Of a DNA stretch of 64,000 bases, positions 36,340 through 48,700 are shown in pieces (the first letter of the stretch is position 1; every line of letters starts with the position of its first letter). Source of the DNA: Doris montereyensis (Eukaryota; Mollusca; Gastropoda; Nudibranchia; Dorididae); assembly GCA_037039925.1 (NCBI GenBank), contig JAXRKP010001022.1, positions 98,501-162,500 of the forward strand, given 5' to 3'. Made by a program: the position numbers and the translations under genes. Below the pieces are notes generated by a model, which was not told the DNA's origin, made no database searches, and worked only from the letters and a program-made list of their open reading frames with translations.

Positions 36340-37295
36340 TTCCAGGGTCGTGTTCAAAAGTTTAATCCGGTTATCTCACATTTAGTTCTCTGAATCGTTT
36401 TGTTTTGGATAAGCAGGTGATTAACCCAAAATACCCTAGGCAGTTGATAGGGCTGCCACCTTGAGATCTCCTACCTGGCCTTACTTGTTATTTTATGTCA
36501 GGGTTAACTCCCTTAACCTTTGGTCAGTCAAGACCCGCCGGCAAGGCAGCAGAAGACTCATGGATGGCGAGACCGCCTATACCCCGTACAGTTTCGAACA
36601 CCTGTCGACTATCCGGTTTATGTGATGTGAATCAGTTTAATGTTACTTTTCAAGTATGCAGTGCTCATTTATTTGAGTTCGAGAACGAAAATGATAAACG
36701 ACAAAAAGTGACAGCTCCACCCAAGAAGACTGAACAAACACGTGGCGTTTCTGATATAACCCGTTAGACGACTACGAATGTATGAAGAGTGCATTATGTA
36801 TTAGGTTTACAGGTACCACACAGTGTTGTCAGTTCAAGTCGGTTATACAGCATACAGTTGTGTGACATTATAGCAGAAAAAACCGAAAGCAAGATAATAT
36901 CACAGGACTGCAATCATGTAAATTTGAAAAGGAGCATAAACGAAGGAGGAAGAAAAAGAAAAGGGTTAAGAGTGAAGTGAAACAGAAGAAAAGAGAACAG
37001 AGAGTAATAGTAATGGCGAAAAAAGAGAGGGTGTGTTATATAAAGGAGAAGTATATAGAAGATAAGGAGAAAAAAGTAAAAGGAAACAATAGAAAAGAGA
37101 AGGAAGAACATAATACATGTATAGTATAATGTAAAACATACATTGAAGTTATTAAATATATTATACAGATAATACAAACAATAAAAATGGTAACAAGTGG
37201 GAAGAAAGTTAAAGCAAAACAACTTAGATTTACGATATTTCATGAACTAATGTAAAAACAGACTAAATGTTAATGACTAATGTGTCGGGTATGAA
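36340..37295. other. Intergenic sequence after the LINE 5' end
   Basis: 36340-36500 may still be LINE 5' UTR. A 90-codon open frame at 36495-36767 has no recognised domain. 36900-37240 is strongly A/G-rich on the + strand. Confidence 0.4.
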
Positions 37296-37299
37296 TGTA

Positions 37300-37436
37300 A
37301 AACCTGCGTCAGACTAGTGTCCTGTCCAGGAGGTGATTATTGTTACACGTTCTACTTTCCGTTATAGAAGCCATGATAAGTTCCGGCTCTATGGGCCCAA
37401 GGGCCTTGAATGAACCTTTTTGTATTACTATGAATG
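37300..37436 (+). repeat. SINE family S1, 3' half only
   Basis: GCGTCAGACTAGTGTCCTGT, GGTGATTATTGTTACACG, CGGCTCTATGGGCCC and GGCCTTGAATGAACC match the S1 3' block. The tRNA head is missing. Confidence 0.75.
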
Positions 37437-38224
37437 TAAAGAGGATGATTCAAAGTTGTTAAGGAATAGAAGGCGTTGTAACGAAACAGTGTAAGATTAA
37501 AAGCATTACCGAGACACTGTTTGCATTCAAACTGAGACGTTGCATTAATTTTTGTTGAAGTGGGCATAATTTGCTTCCTATAGGGGTGAACGTAATCTGT
37601 GGTCTTGAAGGGGTAAGCAGGTCTGGAACTGACGAAAGGTTATACCCGAAACGTCACGTGTTTGTTCTATCTTTATTGGTGGAATTTTTCACTTTTGAGC
37701 TTCCATGTAATAATCATGAAGGGATGAGAAAACAAGTTTCATGAAATCGAGGTACAATGTATTGAAGAGAGAGGCTACATACTGATAGGCATAAAGGAGA
37801 ACACAATTGGATAAGAGTAAAAAAGATAACACGCGAATAAGAAAAAGCTATAGATCTTGATCTAAGGCCCAGTGAATGAGGAATTGATAAAAACAAGAAA
37901 CAAAGGGGTGTGACAAGACATTCTATATCTAGTGGGTTTACTAGTTAGGTACAACTAAAGTAAGCCCCATTAATAGTCTACATGTATACATAATCAGTGC
38001 TGATCGTTTGGGTAATGTGTGGTAAAGTCGTTTCCCGGAGCATTTATCTGTATTTCACGTTGTATGTTGATTTATTTGTTTGCTTATTTATTATACGCTT
38101 ATGTGATAACATTATGTCACGTTTATTTTTTAAAAAGAGAATACGTGTAGCACGATGTGTGATCACAGAAACCCCGGTCACAGAAAGCTGCTATGGGGGT
38201 GTAATCTTAACCCTTCTCCCTGTT

Positions 38225-38812
<588 letters not shown>

Positions 38813-39308
38813 TCCCAATTTTTGATTATCGATGTATCTTCTTTATATCTATACGTTTATAAAATTATAATAATATATTTATGTAGATATAGATCTATAT
38901 TTGATTGCCCTTGACACTTTTTCTCACTGGGTGGATAAACGACCATACATGACAACTCCACCTAAAATAAAAGACAGAACATACGGAGATAAAGACGGGG
39001 ACTACCCTAATTGGAATGAGTAGGCTTGCCTTTCACTTGATTTAAATTTGTTCTGTATTTTTTGTTGGCGTCAACACTTATTGTGGGTTGTGACTGCGTT
39101 TGTTTCACTCCACTGGGGTTCCTTCGTCTGTTGATGATTTATGGGATAATTTACCAAAATATAGCTATTGATCAGATACATCTGTAATATAGACAAACTG
39201 AGTCACATGACTATGAAGAAGGAGAAAGTAGAAAGTCACATGATACAAGTTCTTCATCCAGTGTTGAAGTTCAGCAAATATTTTCTTTCTTATTCAACTT
39301 ACTTCAAG

Positions 39309-39395
39309 ATGGAGGGACAATGTAAAGTCCTGGTTGTAGCTCTCGTTTTTCTTCTTCAAAATACATCTGTGCTCAGTGGTGTATCCAAACGCAAC
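39309..39395 (+). CDS. GLMP: GLMP exon 1: signal peptide
   Basis: 29 codons, MEGQCKVLVVALVFLLQNTS then VLSGVSKRN, ending AAC|GTAAGT (phase 0). The hydrophobic core VLVVALVFLL directly after a short n-region is a textbook signal peptide. In-frame upstream ATGs (from 39168) would add a basic, non-hydrophobic extension and are not favoured. Confidence 0.88.
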
Positions 39396-42300
39396 GTAAG
39401 TTAATATTTATTTAAGACTTAACTTTAATATTTTATTAAATTTTTATGCTTTAACATTTAGTTAGATCTAGATTTCTAGATCTAGATCTAGATATTTAGG
39501 CTAAATAATCATTTGAATCATCCTCCTATCCCGTCCCCAAGGACCAAGGAGGTTGGCAAGAAGTTGTAACTGTAGTTTACAAGATCTGATCAGTTTTAGT
39601 GAGGAGATCCTTAGTGGGATCCAGTCAATGAGTCATTATAAACCTGGTAAGGCTATGACTGCTAAATGTCGGTTTGTTACAGCACTCCGTTCAGCGCTAG
39701 AGTGTGGGATTTCCCGTTTGCCTGCTACAAACCTCTTAGCGCGATGCCCGGCATTTGCCGGGAAGGAAGGACGAGTCAAGAGAGGCCTGAATATTCCTCC
39801 ATCTTGTTACCCTCTTATTGTCTTACGCTTATGGCAGGTTTCACATATAGGCTAATGGTCCATCCCCATTTCCCTCTTTTGTCAAAATGTACATGTTATA
39901 TTTCTTACAAGTGTTATATACCATGTTAAAGCTTAGAACCTGAGGATTCCAGATATATGACTTTAAGAGATAGCAAAGGACTGTGAGGCGAGTAAATTAG
40001 CTTTTAAAAGTTATGTTTTCTTGTCAAGGGGCATAACTGAAAATTTTAGGTCCAATGCCAGTGACGTATTGTCATGCGAACTGCACGTGTCCGTCGACCG
40101 AGGTTTCCTGTCGTTTGTTTAGTAACGTAACGCTTGGGCATCTGGTTTGGAGAGTTCCCTGACTTTTCCTAGTTCTCAATAAGATGTGAAATCTGTGATT
40201 GTGTTTCCCGACACCTCAGGCATGGAGTCCAGGCAGGCTTTTCTTTGGTTAAAATAATGCTCTCTGATTTGTTAACCATTTAGTAAACAGGAATAAGGAT
40301 GCGGGGTCAGGCTCATAAGCTTACATCCAGAAAGGCCTTCGATTAAGTCTATTTCTAAAGGGGTGTGTTCAAACATTATCATTGCCTCGGACAACTGGTA
40401 GTAGCGATACTAATAGCTGTACTATGCATGAAGTAGGCATGATTAAGTTTCATTTATTGGTCACCCCTATTGTAAAATGGAATAATCCTACTAGGACAAG
40501 TCCATGCTAGAGAGGTGTAAATGTGAGTTGGTCTGTCTTTAGAGTGTGTGTGATTGAGCTGATAATAAGATTGTGTGTTTACACAGATATCTAATTGGTC
40601 TTGTTGTCTCCTATTAAATTGAAAAGAATGAAATCATCCTAGTTTGGCTTGGCTTGGGTGAGACCAGATAGTCGCCATACGACTGAATTCAATAGATAGG
40701 TGATGGCCTGGTCAGAAGTCACACTTCCCCGTGAACTCGTAAAACTTTGTGGGCAGTCTCGCTGTGTCGATGACTTGGTATTGGCCTTTTAAGAAGTCAC
40801 ACTACCCCGTGATGGCGTGAACTGTAAAACTTTGTGGGCAGCCTCGCGCCACGGTGATGACTGTTAGTGAGCCAATTAGCGTGTGGCAGCCATTGGGCTG
40901 GCTGAGCTAGCCACTTTTCTAGTGTTAACATGCTAGTTGGCTCGCTGACAGTCATCACCGCGGCGTGAGGTTGCCCAAAAAGTTTTATGAGTTCCCACTA
41001 TCACGGGGTAGTGTGACTTCTGACCAGGCCATCACCAATTTATCAAAATCAGTCGCATGGCCATCATCTGGTCTCACCCAAGCCAAGCCAAACAACTCAG
41101 AAGATTCCATTCTTTTCAATTTAGTTGAGTAGAAAAGACCAATTATATATATTTGTACAAACTGTAACAAATACATATATTCTTATTATCAGCTCAGTCA
41201 AACACACTCTTGAAACAGACCAGCTCATATTTACATCCCTCTAGTGATGGACTTGTCCTAGTAGGCTCATTCGGTTTTACAAAAGGGGTGACCAATAAAT
41301 GAAAGTTGTGTAATCAAGCCTACTTCAGCTTCATGCATAGTATAGCTGTTAGCATCGTTACTACCAGATGTCCAAGGCAAAGATAATGATGAACACACCC
41401 TTTTGAAATAGACTCAACCAAATGCCTTTTGGACATGAGCTTATAAGCCTGAACTTGTCATCCCTTTTCTTGTTTACTAAATGGTTAACAGTCACGTCGG
41501 TGGCTGAGCGGTTAGGCTGCCGGACTGGGGATCATGAGGTCCGAGTTCGAATCCTAGCAAAGCCAGGGCCGACGTTGCATATTCGTTGGGAAAGACACTT
41601 AACATGCATTTTCCCCAGTCTACCCCGGTGCAAAGAAAGCATGATTTTAAAAGAGGGTTAAAAGACGATGAGCCTAAGACAGTAAGAAGGTAACAAGAAG
41701 GAAGAAATATTCAGGCCTCTTGACCTGTCCTTCCTTCCCAGCAAATGCCGGGCAACACGCTGAGAGGTTTGTAGCAGGCAAACAGGAAATCCTGGGTGTA
41801 GTGCTGAACGGAGTGTTTTAGCAAACCGGCAATTACCGGTCATATAGCCTTACCACAGGGTTAACATCTTTCAATTCAATTCACTTAAAATACTTTATTT
41901 TATCCCTGACGCAACCTTTACCCCCAACCTGCCCCTGTAGAGAGTATCTAGTTAAACTAGTGTGTGTAATCGCATTTGGTGTGAAGTGTTGGTGGTGCTA
42001 AAGTGCGATTATTTCAAAGATTTGTTTTCGACAATTTGGATTTCATGATATTTTTTTAGTGGTTTTGAAACAGCAAACTTCATTTATATTCTTTGAACGA
42101 AATTTATTGAAAAGCGACATAGAAGAGGAGACCAGACACTGAGACATAAAAGAGAGCTCACCCTTTCTGCTAGCAATCATATATGGGACTGATGTCAACC
42201 AGAGCGCTAGCATATAGCTGTGAAGGCTGATAAGAGGGAGAATTTTGACGTATAATTTTTACATATTGTATGAGATTTCTAAGGGTGCAACTCAGTAGGT

Positions 42301-42710
42301 AGGTAAAAAGCAATTTGCATTATAGGTACTGCATAGAGATGCTTTGCAATGAATGAAGCAATGTTGAAAAAGAAAAATTAAACTAGGTCTAGAAAAGATT
42401 AATTTTGGTTTTATCTTAAAATAATGAATATAAAACAAAGAAACAACCCCCCCCCCTGTAGTGTTGGTTCTTTGCAATCATGTTTAGCAAGTGAGTGAAT
42501 TTCATGGACTTGATTTGAGAAACCTCCATATTCAACTCATCAGTTGACTTTTGTCAACGCTTCAGCCTCTTATGGAAAAGCACTCTGTGCTCAAACCATT
42601 CCACCCAGATAGATAGGCCCACAAAAGGGAAACCAAATCCAAGGTTAAACCATTTATATTGCGTTTTATTTGTGCTAAGAGGGATTGTCACAGATCAGGG
42701 ATTTATCCTG

Positions 42711-42746
<36 letters not shown>

Positions 42747-45700
42747 AGAGAGACACATGCGTGCATGCACACACACACATACATCTAGACACACACGTAC
42801 TGTCACAGGGTGACTAAAAGACGACACTTGTCAGACTTCCTCACTCTGTAATGACATTTAAATAAAAGGCGAGTAAAGAAATTCCTTCCACAAGCTCTCT
42901 CAACAATGCAAGAACCACAAAGTCAGTACTTGACTTAATAACAGGTGACTTTACAGACGACTTTAATGATGGGAAATGACAGATATGTAAGCATAATTAT
43001 TATGGATAGTGATTTACTTAAATGAATCAATGAATGAATCAATTACTACATCAATCAATGAATGAATCAACAAAAGAACACAGGAAAGAAAGGACTAACA
43101 AAAAGTAAATATATACATCCACTGCAATCAAAAGAATATGTAAAATACTACTGATTGTTTTGGGATACAACTTGGATTTTAAAGTTAATGGGGAAGGAGT
43201 AAAATGTATCTTGGGAATGAGGTAACTTATTCATGAATACATTTACGGGGAAAAATAAAAGTTATTCAATAGGGGTGTTTGTATAATAGGGAATTCATAT
43301 GTATTACTTTGGAAAGGGGAACACTTTTTCATAAGAATTTGGTTTCAACCTTTACAAACACCAAAGAAAAGTAGTAACTTAGGGTGTTACCTGGAAAAGC
43401 CGTAATAATCGGATAAGGGTAATTACAAAATAGTCATAACAAATCAAGAAAAAACTACTGACAAGCAAACTGACTAAAACACTATTAGAGTCTTGAATTT
43501 CTAAATTACTAAATACCACTGCTTCAGTCTCAAATGTCACTTTCTTGCAAAAAGGTAAACCCACTGTTCCAAAAGCTCATGAGGAGAAACTATTCACTGT
43601 TTCTTGAAGTACGTATGTCTATCCACTTTACAATACCAATATCTGGTTACAGTTCTCTCTGTCTACACTATCCTCTATAGCACAGTCACACAGGTGATTC
43701 CGTCACTTGCCTTGACACAACTACTAGTACATAAAGGGTACGACTTGTAACTCACATCAAGTCTCAGGCACTTCGGATCTGCTCCTGATCAAAACACAAC
43801 TGGAGTAATACCGTCTCACTGTTAATTAAAACACAACTAGTGTAATATCGTCTCACTGTTCGTTGCGACCATGTAAGGACGCACAATAAAACAATGATTT
43901 TAAAGTGTGACAACTTTACTAATACTACTGTCAATCCCCGACTAGAATTGCATAGTAAATCCACTACAACTCGTTTATTGCCCCCTTTGTTGGGACTCAA
44001 AAAAAAGATAGCTGCACTCAAATTACGTCGGTAGCAATACTCTTTTATTACTCCACGTAATTTATAAAAATAATAACACAAGTATCGCCTACTATCAGTC
44101 TGCTAGATTTTGGAACGTTCCTCAGTTCTAGACACTGAATATCTTTTACATGCGAGTATTCGCTTAGTTCTAACTTTTCAGGCAGGTCCCGTATCTTTGC
44201 ATGCCGCTGGTCATTCTGAGCATACCCTACGCTAATGGCGGGTCCCGTACATTTGCATCACTCCTGGCTTTCCAGCAAGACAAAGCGTTAGTGGCGGGTC
44301 CAGTATAACTGTGCTGCAGTGCACTCAAAGTGGGTTTTGGGAATGCCTCTATTCTGACCAATTACACTGATCAACCCATGCCATGCCAAACAGAGAAAGT
44401 CTATTATTCTAAAGGGGTAAAAGTGATAGGTTATTTCTGAGTCTAACACACACTCGATATATTTCTTATAAAGAGATACAACAACACAGGAGCTCTATCT
44501 CAAATGCAGGCTGTGGACCCTCTGCAAAGTGGACAAAACCAAAACTCTTGTCTTCGTATGACTGACGCAATTTCTGGACAGATGTCAATTACTTTAGTAA
44601 GAAGCTCCACCCACAAGCAAGAAATAGTGATTGATATAAATAAAAGATATCAAGGGCCAATCACATTGCACACCTATGGTTAGCCTGAATGGAGGGCGTG
44701 ACCTTCAGTCACTAGAAAGAAGCCATGTTTAGGGTTACCGATTGTCTTGGTGGTTATATTGTCAAACGTCACATACGTCAAAATACATCTCCACCTCTTT
44801 TTCACATAAGAATGAAAAGATTAGAGTCTTGAAAGTACAAGGGAAAATTGAAGCTTTCATCTGAGTTCAGTGACCAGCAACAAAGGAACTTTGATCTCTC
44901 AAACAGGTTCAGTTCACTTGGTCATGATGACATGTGGTATCTGGACAAGAGGAAGGGCGGCTATTTGAAGCGTATAGACATTGGAAACTACAAGAGTCTA
45001 TCTTCCTACTGTATAGAAAGGACTAAGAAGGCAGACTTACATCCAGAAGTGGGGGAAGATGTGAAAAACCACTGGATTGCGTAAGGGGTGGGGGCTGTTT
45101 GGGAGGAGGTGGATTACTATTGAACTGTGGAAGGGAACAGCCAAGAATACAAAACGATGGTTACTCATGTCATTGTAAAGGAGAAGAGAGGGTGATACTA
45201 GTGTTAGACATAGGTTAGGGAGGGAGTTTTCAAAAGCATGAGAAGCATGTAGCTGAGGAGAGGTGTTAGGTCTGGGATAGAGCACGTTGCCGCAGCTGGG
45301 GCAATACACACTTGTGAAAGCAATAAACAGGGGGGCCTGTTTCTTTCATCATGGGAATGTGTTACCTATGCACATTGGACTCTGTCATGGGCTTAGCGAA
45401 AGGCGGTGTGACATTTCCTCTTGTATTATTAGTATAATAGTCCCATCATTTTATTTAGATGTGAGAAGGAAAATGATTCGTTTAGAAATAAAGATAAATG
45501 TTGTTCATTGAAACTCGACTACATAAAATTCGACACAGCCAGTCACGCTATTATTGAATGACTGGAGTAAAGTTTACCATGTAGCCACATGTTATGAGGC
45601 TTGCTCTGTTGATGAATATTGCGCGATGGGTCGTTGCACCAATGGCTCTATTAGTATTAGCTTCGTCCAATATTCTTTAGTGTTTATTTGTTTCTATGTC

Positions 45701-48700
45701 TCCTTGTTGCTTATGAAGGTTGGGCACACTGAAGATTTCTCGGTCCTGACCCGTTTACTATCTATTAGTATTACACCTTTCATATTCCTCTTCATTAGTA
45801 ATGGGCCAGCTGCAGTATTATTTCTTTTTATGTTTAATAAAAGTAAGCTGTAATAGATGTTATTGTTAGTAAACAATGCAATATAAACACGATGACAATA
45901 ACAATAACAAAATGAATTGCCTGCTATGTCACCTTACTAAACGAAGATCAAAAACAATCAAAATAGTCACAGGTACGTCGTGATCAAGCGCGGCAGCTGC
46001 ATCAGCGGAACGAGATTATCGATCGATATTGAGGTCGACTGGCAGATTAGCCTTACAAGGGTTAATTGACTGGCGCCAGTGACATTCCCCCTGTGTCTAC
46101 TGAAAATTTCCCAATGTCTAAAGACGATTCATGCGCATATCATATTAAGAGATGCACTTACATGTCGCTACGGCACTGTAATATAAATCTGCCATCCCAT
46201 GGCTAGTCGATTTCTTCCCGGGTAACATATACACACCTTAATACTACCCCACATTGAGAACCGCTTAGTCCTTGTAGTTGATGCTTGACAGCCATTGGGT
46301 AAATCTAGATGTCTAGGGTAAAACCGTAGCAATAACAGTAACATCCGTCTGGAAAAAACCCACGAGTCAATTAGCACGGCGAGACATGCACATAAAGGAT
46401 TGTAATGTCTCTCTTGGGGAATTCTACAGGAAAGTGTTTGCATGCTCATTTTATCATATTCTGGAGCAGTGAGAAACTGGGATTTTGTGTGCTCATTCTA
46501 ATTTTCATTAAAATGTTTTGTTGCTTGCCCTAAGAGCATTATTCATTGCTTTCAGCTTCAGCCATGTGTTACTTTATTTTCCTTTTAATTTGATGTCGTT
46601 TTACTTTGTTTTGCTTTGTCATCAGATAAAGACAACTCCTTGGCCAGACTGTGATACCTATGCTTCATGCAAAGCAGCAAAGAATGACGGAGTTGTGCCA
46701 AATATTGTCTATGTGAAAGCATCCACTGACAAACATGACATCCTTCACTATGTATTCGGTACCTATGAAGTACCCACTGTTTTGGTGGCATATACCATAG
46801 GAACCGATGCTAACATGACATTTGACTGGGATGCCCTCTTAAACAAGTCAAGCATTGCAAATGCTATTACCATTAAAGGCGAAAAATTTAAGATTCTCAA
46901 CCAAATGGCATTAGTTTTTACAAAGGTATAGTGGATGGGTTTGTTACATTAGAAATTCTTTTAATCTCATTTTAATTCATTGCAAATATACCTGCATAGC
47001 TGCCAGCCAGTACATATTTTATATATAAGTAAGTATGGGTTTTTTAGCATTGAGTTTGTAAGTCTGTTTTAACCTTGAAAAATATGTTAGAATATGAAGG
47101 CTGTTTTAAAAAAAAAAGAATCCCTAAGTTAACTCCAGAGACTTAAGACCTGAGAGAGGTTGAAGTTGTGTTCACAAAACTACTGTTGCACTTCCACAGA
47201 AAGGCCAGCGATTCGCAGACTTTTGGAATTTACTCTAAAGAAAGTCAATTTAATTTAAACTGATCATGTTTTCTGAAATATTATAGGATGTTGTGCAAGT
47301 TAAAGTTAGTTTGTGCTGTCAGAGTCGGCAAGGTTCGTAGCTATGAACATATACATTTGTGTTGTGCCTTAGGTATAAAATTGATTTCTATCAGGTGAAC
47401 ACTACATTTAAGCTTTTCATGCAGACTTGAATGCAAAAGAGAAAATTAGCTAAGTTGCATAAACCAGACAAACTAATGGTTTTAGAAGATTTAAATGCTA
47501 GAGTAGGCAACAATATAGAAACGTCAGGAGGAGTAATAGGCAATGAAGGATAGACAACAACTTCTCCAAATGGAGAGAGACTAATAGATTTTTGCCTAAA
47601 GAATAACATGAAAATAGCAAACACCTTTTTTCCTCATAAAGATATCCACAAATATACAAGAGTAAATGAAGACAGGTGGGAAAAATCAATGATAGACTAC
47701 ATAATAGTTAGCAGCTCCCTTTATTACAGTACATTGGATGCAAGAGTAAACAGGAGCAGAAATATTTAGTGATCATCACTTAGTGATTGCCAAAATGAGA
47801 TTACTGACTGAAGAAAACAAACAGAAAAGGAAAGAGAAGAAAGCTACTAAACTCAAAATAGAGGAACTAAATAAACCAATAGTAAAAGAGATATACCAAT
47901 CCAGGATAAAAAGATTTATCAGTGAAAGACAGATGGATCTGAATGATAGCACAATAGAAGAAAAGTGGCAAATGTATAAAGTAACACTCCTCAGTTGTAC
48001 TGAAGAAGTCTGTGGTAGGAAACAAATTAAAGGAGATAGGAAAAGAACAGCATGGTGGAATGAGAACGTCAAGACTAAGATCAAAGAAAAGAAGGATGCC
48101 TGGCAGAAATACTTGCAAACAAAGAGACCAGAGGATAGGTTAGATTACGTGAATAAAAGAACTATCGCCAAAGAGGAAGTTAGGAAAGCAAAACAGGAAC
48201 AATGGGAAGAGTTTGGACGAAGACTTCAAGAAAGCTATCAAGGAAATGAAAAGCTGTTCTGAGGGGCAATGAAGAGAATGAGAAAGACCAAAGCATGCCC
48301 AATACGACAAATTAAAACTTCCAAAGGAGAAATAATGAAAGAAGGCAGCCAAAGCATGGAAACGTGGAGAAAGTATTTTCAACAATTACATAATCCCTCC
48401 GGAACATATGAAACAAGGAGTAAAGATCAATTTGTAAGAGTAACAAGTAATCCAGAGAAGACAGCTGAAGATGTGGATATATCAATGGAAGAAATCCAAA
48501 TAGTTATAGGAAAAATGAAATTAGGAAAAGCCCCAGGAGCAGATCAAGTTTATCCAGAAATGATTAAAAACCAAGGGAGAGAGGCAGACAAACTACTACA
48601 TGCAGTATGCCAACAAGCATGGAAGTCAAAACAGGTGCCAGACGACTAGAAAAGGAACGGTAGTACCAATACATAAGAGAGGATCAACTATGGAATGCTC

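Larger units (their letters stand above)
39637..41874. mobile_element. Large imperfect palindrome / foldback element in GLMP intron 1
   Basis: The outer left arm 39637-39833 is complementary to 41670-41874 (for example GCACTCCGTTCAGCGCTA versus its inverted counterpart, and CCTGCTACAAACCTC). The inner left arm 40268-40860 is complementary to 40915-41490 (for example GTTAACCATTTAGTAAACAG at 40279 versus TTTACTAAATGGTTAAC ending 41490). The arms diverge visibly with indels, and the left arm holds an extra 400-base piece where the right arm holds a SINE. No coding frame is recognised. Confidence 0.85.
41875..46620 (+). other. GLMP intron 1, remainder
   Basis: No coding exon recognised. Contains a 38-base duplication at 43793-43862 (AAAACACAACTGGAGTAATA and AAAACACAACTAGTGTAATA, each followed by TCGTCTCACTG-like sequence) and the 56-bp repeat at 44182. 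Confidence 0.5.

Noticed and set aside
36495..36767. 90-codon open frame as a gene
   Set aside because: It follows LINE 5' sequence, has no recognised motif and lacks splice evidence.
39168..39308. N-terminal extension of GLMP from an upstream in-frame ATG
   Set aside because: The added peptide is charged and would bury the signal peptide; the ATG at 39309 gives a standard signal sequence.
41493..41560. Functional tRNA gene
   Set aside because: The A- and B-box-like head continues into a SINE body shared with other copies and has no proper acceptor-stem pairing.
39637..41874. Palindrome as a long-read hairpin artefact
   Set aside because: Arms differ by many substitutions, indels, an arm-specific duplication and a SINE.
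45037..45309. Minus-strand 90-codon open frame beginning MYCPSCGN
   Set aside because: The CPSC start hints at a zinc-binding motif, but no second cysteine pair follows and the rest is low in conserved features.
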